A program made the translations under genes and the position numbers. Shown piece by piece: positions 26,401 to 35,258 of a stretch of DNA of 64,000 nt. The stretch is from Methylobacter sp. KS41 (GTDB lineage: Bacteria > Pseudomonadota > Gammaproteobacteria > Methylococcales > Methylomonadaceae), in assembly GCA_002862125.1 (NCBI GenBank), contig PHSP01000001.1, forward strand, positions 806,001 through 870,000. The letters are read 5' to 3'. The notes beneath the pieces were generated by a model that did not search any database, had not been told where the DNA came from, and was given only the letters and a program-made list of their open reading frames with translations. The first letter of the stretch is position 1. Every line of letters starts with the position of its first letter.

Positions 26401-28314
26401 AAGGCTGCTTTAGAACGATTACTAAATCGAGAAGGCCTAATTAGTAATCTTGCTGAATATTTTGACTCATCAAGTGAAATTCTTGCGACAGAATATAATA
26501 TTGAGATCACCGATTCGGATTTTGCTCGTTACGATCGCGATGATGATCAAGGTAATCAGATAAGTCTGAATAAAGCGCAGCGTGATGCTTTTACCAAGTT
26601 ACTTCAACATGGGCCTTTATCTCTACTGCAAGGCCCGCCAGGTACCGGTAAAACAGAGTTTATTGCTGCCTTTGTCCATTTTTTGATTGAAAAGAAACAA
26701 GCAAAAAGAATTTTACTTGTTAGTCAGTCTCATGAGGCGGTTAACACCGCCGCGGAAAGGATTCGTAAGCATTGTACTCGATTAAATACTTCATTGGATG
26801 TAGTCAGGTTCAGTAACCGTGAAGGTGCTGTATCGCCAGGGCTAAAAGATGTATTTTCAAGTGCTTTAGTCAGTGAAAAAAGAGAGTTGTTTAGGGCTGA
26901 AGTAAAATACCGCGTACAAGCATTAAGTCAGGCATTGGGGCTTCAACCCGAATATTTATCTGAATTGGTGAGCGCCGAACTGAAAATATTTAAGCAAATT
27001 GATAACTTTTGGTTCGAAATGGAGGCTTTATCACAGTCAAAAATAGAAGAAGATAAGCAACTGATAAAAGAAGTTATTGTCGAATTGGATTTCACCATAC
27101 GGGAAACACTTGCTAACCAATACGGCATTGAATTTTCTGGTGCGTCTGATCTGTCCAAAATAAAGCAAATGATTGTTGATAAATTAAATAGCGATTATGG
27201 TATTAGGCCTGATGAAGCCACGAGAGCCATTGCTTTAGCTAAAGTGTCTAGAGATATGCTCGATGTGTTAGAAACTGAACGTGTTAATTATGACGAATTT
27301 TTTGCTAGGTCTCGGCAATTGGTTACCGGAACATGTGTCGGAATCGGACAGCATCACATTGGCATTCAAAGTAACCAATATGACTGGGTAATCATTGATG
27401 AAGCAGCGCGGTCGATTGCAAGTGAGTTAGCGATTGCGATGCAGTCTGGTAGTCGTATCCTGCTGGTTGGCGATCATCATCAGCTACCTCCATTATATTC
27501 GGATGGACATAAGAAAGCACTGGCAAGAAAGCTAGGTATATCGGCTAAAGAAGCAGATTTAGATTCGGTTTTACAAAGTGATTTTGCCAGGGCTTTTGAA
27601 TCGCCCTATGGTCATCAAGTAGGGGCCGCGCTGCTAACACAATATCGAATGGCACCGCCAATAGGGGATATTGTTTCTGAAACTTTTTATCATGGAAAGC
27701 TCCAGAATGGGGATAGAAACATACCCGATATATATCACTGCGCTCCAGAAGAATTAAGACAAGTCGCTACTTGGTTAGATACATCATCTCTTGGTAAAAA
27801 ATGTCATCATAAGAGTGATAGAGGTACCAGCATATATAATCGTTGCGAAGCTGATTTAATTATTGACTTGCTAAAAAAAGTTTCAGAGATTCAGGAATTT
27901 GTTGATTTGTTGAAGTCTACTGTTAAAGAAGGCGAACCTGCTTTAGGTGTGATTTGTATGTATGGTGAGCAAAATCGGCTGATTAGGCAAAAGTTCAAAG
28001 AAGTACATTGGAACGATGATTTCAAAAAGCTAGTAAAAATTGGCACAGTCGATAGTTACCAAGGGAAGGAGAACCGCATAATTATTCTTTCGGTAACTCG
28101 ATCAGATAAGGATCAAACGCCAGGATTTTTGAGAACTTCAAATCGAATTAATGTTGCCTTATCCAGAGCTATGGATCGGTTACTTATTGTGGGGGCTTCT
28201 GATATGTGGCGCAGCCGAAATAAAGAGCTACCACTTGGAAAAGTTTTTAAGTTTATGTCCGATAAGGAGCCAAATTCAGGCTATAAGTTTATTAATGCCA
28301 AGGAAGTAAAATAA
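23404..28314 (+). CDS. NERD nuclease - pseudokinase - kinase - SF1 helicase fusion, putative defence protein
   Basis: The TTG start follows GGAGTAAGGAT. The 1636 residues hold four domains. Residues 10-130 are NERD-like, with D60 and E73-L-K75 as a likely PD-(D/E)xK site. Residues 250-480 resemble a protein kinase with H-R-D-I-G-D-H-S near 348, but the Asn and the DFG motif look lost. Residues 500-740 are a second kinase with A-H-G-D-L-H-P-E-N near 618 and D-I-P-D-F near 640. Residues 1040-1630 are a COG1112/UPF1-like helicase: G-P-P-G-T-G-K-T near 1076, I-I-D-E-A-A near 1332, T-Q-Y-R-M near 1412, S-Y-Q-G-K-E near 1551 and N-V-A-L-S-R-A near 1582. The nuclease, kinase and helicase mix resembles Mokosh-like antiphage systems. 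Defence is inferred. Confidence 0.85.
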   Translation: MEIKIWDGGLQAQEIDAIEKIKKAFSPSPLPNNKGKSMFPWKGYAGFRFVDSTGYEGEFDLVIVTHCNVLIIELKDWNNGDVRSEGEKWYKNSYLMGRSPVSVTRNKKFQLDNKLKPLKHKFTNKGYSPFVHFFVVMTGNSDFQKLSEAELHHTLGLDEFLKLADKNKFNAKFKPHPDAQVLNQDFDLFDALFLGKYTAPKQIRVDGYKANELIFEHPKKVYKEYQAVSEVSKQDEALLRIWNFNKLEGVKANTSDGRFEIVSREREVLQFIKHHNHDLYKHCLRSLTSVQKDDVTVEYSEVYELPPSHVRFNEFIGKYGPNFSDIDRINLVKLLIAKFADLHEIKVAHRDIGDHSLWISPAKEVALSNFISAYHQPAGTVGDYRKFLSVNNGLGIEHQQPKDKVTPYQEDIRALGLISWHILSDQRISRKSLDTVTEQLRKCDLWYVPVLLSAIEKQLYSNASEMFEALKRAEPTRDGVFAFDDAELESYQRTINHSRQFREDGQFIVETDEKEVYLSNGQLVKAWLNVSPSKDDPALGYKVLHFLRQIEKIRSVAPDYLPNIHEFGIATKSSSLFLVTDKAEGDQWGHLSLNDEERLLLIERLIAVIEHLHGLGMAHGDLHPENIIVNPVDDDFRITLIDIPDFSADLDEVKNHRYSPDNIDSCTTFERDIFAVMRLSIELLGIEWGEPSLEYPLIAEAIQQELSDTLYGFKDLARFRKSFKEPYVDSTSSVDISIRGDFAPITIYPDNGHLYLQIEKSNKKETDVRVRIMGIGGSVDLIYSSSEKGFIVGFPPRIRDSISVRDAESSQLELDFPIQISPNSIFNSTNLSKKLLGNEAFFRAVELVLNPEKKLMSDALTEQLKQAFAELESKPDFDQANDLEISASKLWQAILDTEIESHPSIEVTGDIVEVQDNYNELIIPYHSDIDVLGEFDKSDCIEVFKQDGEREVLLGEVVLKRSSLNEVRVTKIRQQIRNIKDGEAVFFRTKQDQASFAKRKAALERLLNREGLISNLAEYFDSSSEILATEYNIEITDSDFARYDRDDDQGNQISLNKAQRDAFTKLLQHGPLSLLQGPPGTGKTEFIAAFVHFLIEKKQAKRILLVSQSHEAVNTAAERIRKHCTRLNTSLDVVRFSNREGAVSPGLKDVFSSALVSEKRELFRAEVKYRVQALSQALGLQPEYLSELVSAELKIFKQIDNFWFEMEALSQSKIEEDKQLIKEVIVELDFTIRETLANQYGIEFSGASDLSKIKQMIVDKLNSDYGIRPDEATRAIALAKVSRDMLDVLETERVNYDEFFARSRQLVTGTCVGIGQHHIGIQSNQYDWVIIDEAARSIASELAIAMQSGSRILLVGDHHQLPPLYSDGHKKALARKLGISAKEADLDSVLQSDFARAFESPYGHQVGAALLTQYRMAPPIGDIVSETFYHGKLQNGDRNIPDIYHCAPEELRQVATWLDTSSLGKKCHHKSDRGTSIYNRCEADLIIDLLKKVSEIQEFVDLLKSTVKEGEPALGVICMYGEQNRLIRQKFKEVHWNDDFKKLVKIGTVDSYQGKENRIIILSVTRSDKDQTPGFLRTSNRINVALSRAMDRLLIVGASDMWRSRNKELPLGKVFKFMSDKEPNSGYKFINAKEVK

Positions 28315-30077
28315 TGGATACTAAAGCTGATACTCATACTATTTATCATGAGATTGATTTTATAGTCCCTGTCCATCGATTTAATATACGGTTTTCTTAT
28401 GTAACAAAGAAAGGTTTGCCATTTATTCGTGAATTTTTTCTAAGATTATTACATATATCTCCAATGCTCCCTTCCCAGTTAGGTATATATTTCGATTTCT
28501 CAAAGCTAGAGCTTGATGAGGCGATATCTGATTTGATGGAGAAAGGTGATCTTCAATTCTCTGAGTCTGGGCAAGCAATGTTAACACCTCAATCAAGCGC
28601 TTATTTTGTGAAGTTGGGTGATTCACCTCAGTTATCTGCTGTTTTGGAGACTGGTGCTACCTTGGCATTTGAATTGAGTAGTTTTAATTGTATTGGGCAA
28701 GATCGAACAAAAGATCGATGGAGACCTGGAATAGCGTTAAAAGTAAGTAATGAGTCGGTTGCGATGAGTGAGCATCTAGCCAAGAAACATTTTCAAAGTC
28801 AATTTTATGAAATTTTAGATAAAGGGTATCTTCGACATCTTCGTGAAGAAGATTCTCATCGCCCAAATATTTATACAATTAACTCGGTTAGTAAACGAGG
28901 AAATGAACCTTTACGGCTTACTAATTACTTTTCAATTGATGCCGAGGGTAAGCCAATAGAGCGAGATAATTTTGAAAAGTTAGATGATTCATCGGCTGCA
29001 CATGAACTGATTACTAATGCGATCTTTGAGGCCCAAAAACCAACTAATATTTCTCAAGTTGCCTTTGCAATGGGAGATTTAGGCGACAATTGGACTCGAA
29101 GTCTTTTTAATGCTAATTCTATTAATATTGATGCATTTACAGATGCGAGATTGGCAGCAATGCAGGATGATGCTCTTCCTGTACCTTTTATTGGACCGCT
29201 TTATGTTGCACAAAATTGGAAATTAGTTTCAGAACAAATTGATGCTGCGGTTAAGAAGCAAGGTAAAACAAAAGGATCTTCTGATAGGAATTTAACCTGG
29301 ATTGCTCCATCGGATGGATTTTGGGGGCAAAGTATTAGGTTAAACAGTTGTTTGAGCGAATTAATATCTGAAGCATCGACAAAAGGAAAGCAACCTTATC
29401 GAGCTTATATGCCAAAGTTATTTTTGCCTTTGTGCGATAAAGGTGACCGAGCAGTTAGTCAGTGGAAAAATGATTTAGGTGAATATTACTCTCATTCATA
29501 TGGGCTTATTGAGGGCTTTCTTGATGGTAATGTTGAAGTCATGCTGTTACCAGAAGAATTTGTTGTTGTCTGCTATCACATATCCTGGAAAGAGGCTTTG
29601 CCAGTTACAATGCCAGTAGGTTTTGTGTCGACTAACTTAAAACTTATAGAAAAAATTGAAAAAATTGCTAATAAATATATTGATGGTATTGCTTCCTTTG
29701 AAAAGCCAAATAATTTGGGGCCGTTAGAAAACATATCCCCGAGCAATAAACACAAAGAGCAAAAAAAACTAACATCAATTGAAAAGCTGGTAAAACAATA
29801 TAATGAAAATCCGCAAGGTATTCGGAATAATTTAGAAATGCAGGAGATCTGTTTGGAATGTGGATCTGTAAATAGTGGGCATGCAGGCCATGGTGGAGAG
29901 GGAAATCGTAAATGTTTAGATTGTGATAACGAATGGTATGCAATGCACTGTTGGAGCTGTAAAGTAAATTATGTCGATAGTCGGGATACGGATATAAATC
30001 AATGTGATAGCTGTGGCTGGTGGATATGTCTAGACTGTAATTCTTGCAACCCTGATTGTTTGAGAAATGTAGAATGA
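28314..30077 (+). CDS. Partner protein of the NERD-kinase-helicase, Cys-rich C-terminus
   Basis: The start codon shares its A with the stop of the upstream gene (TAATG), so translation is coupled and the two proteins are probably made in ratio. The first 100 residues look like a winged helix (F-I-R-E-F-F-L-R-L-L, L-D-E-A-I-S-D-L-M-E-K-G-D-L). The middle, about residues 190-440, has no recognised motif; I looked for a phospholipase-D H-x-K-x4-D and found none. The last 80 residues contain six C-x2-C pairs (such as C-L-E-C-G, C-L-D-C-D, C-W-S-C-K, C-D-S-C-G), consistent with two or three zinc sites. A nucleic-acid sensing role is a guess. Confidence 0.7.
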   Translation: MDTKADTHTIYHEIDFIVPVHRFNIRFSYVTKKGLPFIREFFLRLLHISPMLPSQLGIYFDFSKLELDEAISDLMEKGDLQFSESGQAMLTPQSSAYFVKLGDSPQLSAVLETGATLAFELSSFNCIGQDRTKDRWRPGIALKVSNESVAMSEHLAKKHFQSQFYEILDKGYLRHLREEDSHRPNIYTINSVSKRGNEPLRLTNYFSIDAEGKPIERDNFEKLDDSSAAHELITNAIFEAQKPTNISQVAFAMGDLGDNWTRSLFNANSINIDAFTDARLAAMQDDALPVPFIGPLYVAQNWKLVSEQIDAAVKKQGKTKGSSDRNLTWIAPSDGFWGQSIRLNSCLSELISEASTKGKQPYRAYMPKLFLPLCDKGDRAVSQWKNDLGEYYSHSYGLIEGFLDGNVEVMLLPEEFVVVCYHISWKEALPVTMPVGFVSTNLKLIEKIEKIANKYIDGIASFEKPNNLGPLENISPSNKHKEQKKLTSIEKLVKQYNENPQGIRNNLEMQEICLECGSVNSGHAGHGGEGNRKCLDCDNEWYAMHCWSCKVNYVDSRDTDINQCDSCGWWICLDCNSCNPDCLRNVE

Positions 30078-30483
30078 GAACACTACAGTTGGTTCGACTA
30101 GAACTGTCCGCTTTCTGTGAGACTGCTGCCATTTGGCAATATGAGGCCAGTGACTCCAATGTTCGAATATTGACGGTTATCAGGCTTCAATTTAACAATT
30201 GCCAGTGGTTCTTTTGGGATAATTATAGTTGGCTAGTTGTTTGCCATAATTATGTGCGGCCGTTTTAACTGGAATACTCACCTAGTTGCAGTTCTTTCTA
30301 ACTTAATACCGAATTGTCGTATCCCTGATACAAAAAGGTACTCTCATTGCTGCAAGGTCGCTTTGGAGATTTAGATCGCCATAGGTATCATTGGTGGGGT
30401 TCCAGCCTGATAGACAGGAACGCCCAGTTATGGAAACTGTCATTGCAAGTGCGATAGAAGGTTTCGTTTTTGATCAGAACTCC
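30078..30483. other. Gene-free gap between the defence operon and the transfer region
   Basis: About 400 bases separate convergent transcription units. No credible frame, hairpin terminator or known element is seen. A 70-codon plus-strand frame (30056-30268) overlaps the end of the defence operon without a ribosome binding site and is rejected. Confidence 0.5.
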
Positions 30484-30822
30484 TTATCGAGCAGCCATGC
30501 CGAGCTGTTCATTAAACTTCCTTGTGACTTCGTCTGTCAGCTGCTTGTTTGCCTCTCTGACCACTATCAATCCTTCATTCACAACAGATGTTATTATCGA
30601 TTCCAGCTGTTCTCTTTTTTCTGAAAAGAATTCTGGCGCAATGTACAGATGTTTAATTTCCCGGCGGCCTGTAACAACCACGCTCACGCCACCATCTTCG
30701 CTTTTGCTTTCGAATTCCATCTGCTCAAATTGTGCCTTGGCCTGGTCAAGCTGCATTTTGAACCGTTGCCCTAGCTCAGCTGAGTTTTTTGGGTTGAATT
30801 TATTCTTTTTGGATTTCAGCAT
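30484..30822 (-). CDS. YbaB/EbfC-family nucleoid-associated protein, last gene of the transfer operon
   Basis: The start follows CCGAGGTAAATAC. The 112 residues match the YbaB/EbfC family: Q-M-E-F-E-S-K-S, G-G-V-S-V-V-V-T-G-R-R-E-I near residue 50, I-A-P-E-F-F, and a helical C-terminus with V-N-E-G-L. YbaB proteins form small DNA-binding dimers that shape the nucleoid. Here the gene begins 14 bases downstream of traG, so it is probably co-expressed with the transfer genes. It may coat or organise the element DNA during or after transfer; that role is inferred. Confidence 0.85.
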   Translation of the reverse strand: MLKSKKNKFNPKNSAELGQRFKMQLDQAKAQFEQMEFESKSEDGGVSVVVTGRREIKHLYIAPEFFSEKREQLESIITSVVNEGLIVVREANKQLTDEVTRKFNEQLGMAAR

Positions 30823-30836
30823 GTATTTACCTCGGT

Positions 30837-33800
30837 TTATTTTTTAGGAATTGGGGGGAGATCGTTGTCTGATATGTTTCCAGATTGCTTCGGTTTACTT
30901 TCATCGCTACTAAATGACTTATTCAGGAAATCCTCTGCAGATTCGATTCCTTCTCTGGCGCTTGTCATTGCAGATTTCGCGGCATTAGCTACCGGTGTAA
31001 CTGTTGAGTCGTAAGCTAATGAACCCTCATTTTCAAAAGCCCTACCCATCATGTGTGACATATCCTTGCTGTTATCGATTTTTCCGCCAGCTTCGATATT
31101 TTTCTTGAAATCATCCGCATTACCGAGATTGCTGTTTTTAAGCGCAGAATCCACTTTGGATTTTTGTGATCCAAGCGGTGATAGATTTCCTGATTTCGTG
31201 TTTTTGCCCCCTCCATCTTTGCTGCTTGCTGCTCCAGGCACTGACGGTTTGCTGTTGGTCGATTGTGACGCTTTTTGGGCGTTATGATCCGTGGCCGGTT
31301 TTGTGGCGTGATCTTGATGAGTAGCCATTTGTGGTGCCGAATGCTTGAAGGAAGAACTGCGGCCGTCACGACCTTCTGCTCCACCTCCGGTATCATGATC
31401 GCCGTCATCGCCTTTGGCTTTCGAACGAAAGCTATCTGCTGCTGCATTGCCGACAATGTCGTCTGCTGACATGCTGTCGCTTTGGAATGCGGCAGGGCTT
31501 AAATCAACACCAGAGCCGCTGGATGTGGGCGTCAATGCGTTGTTAAGTATTGCAGCCGCTTTTACAGGATCTTGCTGATTAAGCTTTAAAAATCCCGCTA
31601 ATGCATCCCGGTCGCCGCCTACAAGACCGCTCGCGCTCGATTTATTAATTTCGTGTTGCGCTTCATTGGACAGTTGTTGGTAGGCGGAATCACCCATTTT
31701 CGACTTGAGGTCTTCATTTGCCTGATTGATCGCTACAATTGCCCCAGATTTATCAAGACGACGAGCCAAATCCTGGTAAGGAAGGGAGAGTGACTTACCC
31801 GCAGAATCCTGCAAGGATGCAGTTTCTGTGTATTTTTCACTGGCTTGATTAACGGCTTGCAACTGGCTCATGTACTGCTCGCCTTTGGCTTTCATTTCTT
31901 CCGAGCCAAAGAATGTCTGATCCTGATGTTGCTGTGCGCTTTGTTGCATTTTTGAAACTTCAGAACTACCCGCATACTCGCGGTTCCAAACGCTCTGAAT
32001 TGCATCGGATCTTTCTTTTGATTTAGCTGCGTCCATTCCTACAGTTGATTGCAATTGAGCTTGCCCAGATGCTCCTAATGTAGCAGGGCTAATACCTCCA
32101 GCGTTCAGCCCACCTGTCAATGCGGCACTAACACCTGTCGCAATTGCTTCTTTTTCACTGTCTGTACGTCCAACCTTGTCTGCTATCGTTCTACCGGTTG
32201 ATGCGGCCCATCTATCAGATTCAGAACTTGAATTGGTCAGCGAATTCGTTACTGAACTGGTATCACTACTTTGCGTGCCAGATTTCTGCGACGATTGCGT
32301 CATACTGTTCAACGTCTGCGAAGCGCTTGTGCTGGCACTACGTAATGAATCCGTGGCGCTCTGTGATGCGCGTCCAAACGTTGACGATGCAGAAAATGTG
32401 GTGTCGGCCATTCCTGATTTTTTGGCGCCCGTATTGGGGGAATATTCAGACATGGATCCCAAATCCATTCCAGGTTTTATTGAAACCGGTTCCGGCGCCA
32501 GTCTGCCAGGGTTCACACTACTTGAAGCTGCCGAGGTCATTTTGCCGGAAAGATTCGTTGCAGCCACCGATCCGCCATACACCAACATCAGAGCTAAAGC
32601 CGGTACGCTGGATGCCAGCATGCCGCCGGCAGATAGCCAGGTTTCCAAGGTCTGGTAAAGTTCATCGTGCATGACCATGGCCTGTAACCCAGAACCATTG
32701 GCCTCCGCCTGGGTGGCGACCACTTCAAGCGCTCGTGTTGTGACAATGGCTATATACAGATTGCATACCGACATGACTGGACCCCATAACGCAATCCACA
32801 TCATCATTTGGACATAGCGTACGACCATGGTCATTCCGATCGGCCCCAACGTGCATAGAAACGCAACAATAGGTGATGTGGCGACGGTAAACATCTCGAC
32901 AAAGGCCATGAGCGGTCTGGCAATTTCGTTGAACATGCTCTGTTCGCCAGCCCATTGCAGATTCAATTGCTCTTTTCCTGTTCGCTTGATGAAAGCGGCT
33001 GGACCATCTTTCAGGTAAGATGCCAAAAGGGCGTTGCGCATGTACACTTGCGAATCGAAACCGGCCAAACTCAATGCACCGGCTGCGACATCAATTTTAT
33101 CGGAAGCCCTGACTGATGCATCATTAATACCCAGCAGTCCGCTGACATATCGATCCATAGAATCGACAAAATTATTACCTATTAAATAGTTGTTGATGGC
33201 GACATACGCGTCCTTACATGACAATTGCTGACCCGCTGGTGTCGATGGCAAGTAAACCATGAGATCAATGTTGATGAACGTTGTTTTCATGGCATCCCAT
33301 AAGTCGGATGATTTTTGCATCGACTCCCTCGTCACTTCATGACTTCCATCCGGAAGTTCCAGGTCGAACATCACACAGCTTTCGATATAGGCATTAATCG
33401 TTTTGGCGAGGTCGCCATCCAGTCCGCTGTCAGACCCTGTTGTTCCTGTACCTATATTGCGCAACTTGATCAGCGTATTGAGAGAGTCCAGATAACCGTG
33501 TTGCAACATACTGGCCTCTGTGGGTGTCGAGAACGCCGTTTCAAACATTTGCGTCATCTTGACGCCCATGGTTGAAATGACCGACATCGGCATTACCACA
33601 CCTAATGGAACATTAGCGACTACCCTGACTTGCCCTGTATAAACATCTTCAATGACCGCTGTATCTTTTGGGATGAACATTGTCGCGTACATCGTTAGCC
33701 CTACTAACGCATATCGCAAAGGAAATTCCTGATTGGTCAGATAGCGCATTGAAATGAGCAAGGTTCCCAGCGTAAACCCGGCATTGATGAGTTTGTTCAG

Positions 33801-33887
33801 ATTATTGTTACCAAATATCATCGCAGCGCCCTGAAAGGCGCTGTACAACATTTCAGCATCACCTATGCTAAGGACTTCGTAGGCCAT
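30837..33887 (-). CDS. traG: TraG, mating-pair stabilisation / entry exclusion protein
   Basis: The protein is 1016 residues, close to the F-family size. The first 450 residues contain several hydrophobic segments (near residues 30-70 and 330-450) matching the inner-membrane TraG N-terminus, starting MAYEVLSIGDAEMLYSAFQG. The C-terminal 550 residues are hydrophilic and Ser/Ala/Gln-rich, as in the periplasmic TraG* part. TraG acts in pilus assembly, mating-pair stabilisation and, through its C-terminus, surface exclusion with the partner TraS; no TraS is evident here. It is the sixth transfer gene of the unit beginning with traC and starts 9 bases after traH. Confidence 0.9.
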   Translation of the reverse strand: MAYEVLSIGDAEMLYSAFQGAAMIFGNNNLNKLINAGFTLGTLLISMRYLTNQEFPLRYALVGLTMYATMFIPKDTAVIEDVYTGQVRVVANVPLGVVMPMSVISTMGVKMTQMFETAFSTPTEASMLQHGYLDSLNTLIKLRNIGTGTTGSDSGLDGDLAKTINAYIESCVMFDLELPDGSHEVTRESMQKSSDLWDAMKTTFINIDLMVYLPSTPAGQQLSCKDAYVAINNYLIGNNFVDSMDRYVSGLLGINDASVRASDKIDVAAGALSLAGFDSQVYMRNALLASYLKDGPAAFIKRTGKEQLNLQWAGEQSMFNEIARPLMAFVEMFTVATSPIVAFLCTLGPIGMTMVVRYVQMMMWIALWGPVMSVCNLYIAIVTTRALEVVATQAEANGSGLQAMVMHDELYQTLETWLSAGGMLASSVPALALMLVYGGSVAATNLSGKMTSAASSSVNPGRLAPEPVSIKPGMDLGSMSEYSPNTGAKKSGMADTTFSASSTFGRASQSATDSLRSASTSASQTLNSMTQSSQKSGTQSSDTSSVTNSLTNSSSESDRWAASTGRTIADKVGRTDSEKEAIATGVSAALTGGLNAGGISPATLGASGQAQLQSTVGMDAAKSKERSDAIQSVWNREYAGSSEVSKMQQSAQQHQDQTFFGSEEMKAKGEQYMSQLQAVNQASEKYTETASLQDSAGKSLSLPYQDLARRLDKSGAIVAINQANEDLKSKMGDSAYQQLSNEAQHEINKSSASGLVGGDRDALAGFLKLNQQDPVKAAAILNNALTPTSSGSGVDLSPAAFQSDSMSADDIVGNAAADSFRSKAKGDDGDHDTGGGAEGRDGRSSSFKHSAPQMATHQDHATKPATDHNAQKASQSTNSKPSVPGAASSKDGGGKNTKSGNLSPLGSQKSKVDSALKNSNLGNADDFKKNIEAGGKIDNSKDMSHMMGRAFENEGSLAYDSTVTPVANAAKSAMTSAREGIESAEDFLNKSFSSDESKPKQSGNISDNDLPPIPKK

Positions 33888-33896
33888 AGTAAAACT

Positions 33897-35255
33897 CTAT
33901 TGTGTTTTATGGAATATCGGTGTTCGCAGAGCTTGCACGATGTTTTGCTGGAGATCGATGAGTGACGCTATGCCTGCAATTGACTCGCCAGTCACTCGGC
34001 GCTCTTCATTAATTTGTTGCCGCGTATCGCGCATAACATCCAGCATGGATGAATCCAATGGACGTCCCGTGCCGGTCACGGAATTTCTGACGGTATCGAA
34101 CATTTCATCAACAATTCGGCTGGTTAGCTCGGTTGATAGAATATCTACCATTCTATCGGCGACCAGAGCGGCTGATTGCATTTCCGTGCTCAGCCTTCTA
34201 AGCAAACCATAGGCGCCAGGCGATGTGGCATCGATAAACTTCTGCTCATCGCTGGTAAACGCGTCACCACCGTCGCGATTCGCCATTTTTCTCAGCATGC
34301 CTCCGGTACATCCAGCGCAAGTACCGGTACCCAGAACCATTTCCCGCACTCTTGTTCTTAGGCCTTTGAAGGTAACCGTCTGTTTGTTGTTTCCATCCGG
34401 CAGCAGGCACTCACCGCCTTCGCATTGATATATTTCAATACTCCCGCCCTCAATAAAATCTCTGACCTTGATGAGAGGCGGTCGAAAATCGTATTTAACA
34501 TCTGAGTTATCGTCTTTCTTGTTGGTGATCAATGTGCCGGTCAAACTCATCAGTACCATTTTTAATTCGGTGTCGCCATTGGCGAACCAACTTGTCGCGT
34601 TCGATGTATCAAGCGCCTCGTAAACAATATTGCCGGTAATTTCGTCTGCTTTACCATTCACGATGACTGTTTTTGCGGGCGACTCACTCCCTTCTTTTGA
34701 TGCAAAGAAATCTTCCATAAAGCCCGATTTTGTATTTAACGATGCTGATTCATTCATCCGTTCGTCATGCCAGGATTTTAGGCCAGTGGCATTAACCGCT
34801 AATTTCGCGGCATCGCAGGAGTTTTTCATTAACGAGTTAATGAAGCCTACGTCTTTTTGTAGCTTGGCAATAACCTGGGCGCAGGTCGGGCACATACCTT
34901 CAATCGCCAACTGGAAGGCATAGCCAACCGCTGCTTGTGCGATACTGCGCATGAGCTGAGTGAATTGTGCGCCGTTAATAAACGAGAACGAGCCACCGAA
35001 TAAATCGATTCCGCCGCACCCGCCTTTGATATCAGGCGGCACAAAGGAGATCAGGTTTGGATTCACTACTTTGTTTCGCATGGATATGCTGCCGCCAGTA
35101 ATCACCCCTCGCCGTTGTGTTTGATAGGAACCGCCGGGAGTGACATTAATCATGTCGGTAAACATGCCTTTCAACTCGTTATCCAGATTGGCACTCACAG
35201 GACTCACTGTAAAAGGCAGCAAACACATTAGAACTAACAGGCGATTGGTATGCAT
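33897..35255 (-). CDS. traH: TraH, pilus assembly protein
   Basis: The 452-residue protein has a signal peptide (LLVLMCLLPFTVSPVSA) and the TraH-specific C-G-G-I-D-L-F-G-G-S-F-S-F-I motif near residue 75. C-P-T-C-A-Q-V follows near residue 120, then C-E-G-G-E-C-L and G-T-G-T-C-A-G-C-T near 280-310. The C-terminus is helical. The many cysteines explain why dedicated disulfide-handling proteins (TraF and DsbC) are encoded in the same region. TraH works in the periplasm in F-pilus extension with TraF, TraU and TraW. It begins just after the EAL-like gene. Confidence 0.92.
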   Translation of the reverse strand: MHTNRLLVLMCLLPFTVSPVSANLDNELKGMFTDMINVTPGGSYQTQRRGVITGGSISMRNKVVNPNLISFVPPDIKGGCGGIDLFGGSFSFINGAQFTQLMRSIAQAAVGYAFQLAIEGMCPTCAQVIAKLQKDVGFINSLMKNSCDAAKLAVNATGLKSWHDERMNESASLNTKSGFMEDFFASKEGSESPAKTVIVNGKADEITGNIVYEALDTSNATSWFANGDTELKMVLMSLTGTLITNKKDDNSDVKYDFRPPLIKVRDFIEGGSIEIYQCEGGECLLPDGNNKQTVTFKGLRTRVREMVLGTGTCAGCTGGMLRKMANRDGGDAFTSDEQKFIDATSPGAYGLLRRLSTEMQSAALVADRMVDILSTELTSRIVDEMFDTVRNSVTGTGRPLDSSMLDVMRDTRQQINEERRVTGESIAGIASLIDLQQNIVQALRTPIFHKTQ

Positions 35256-35258
35256 AAC

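Noticed and set aside
23404-30077. Direct naming of the operon as Mokosh
   Set aside because: The helicase-kinase part fits, but no phospholipase-D H-x-K motif was found in either protein and a NERD domain is present instead.
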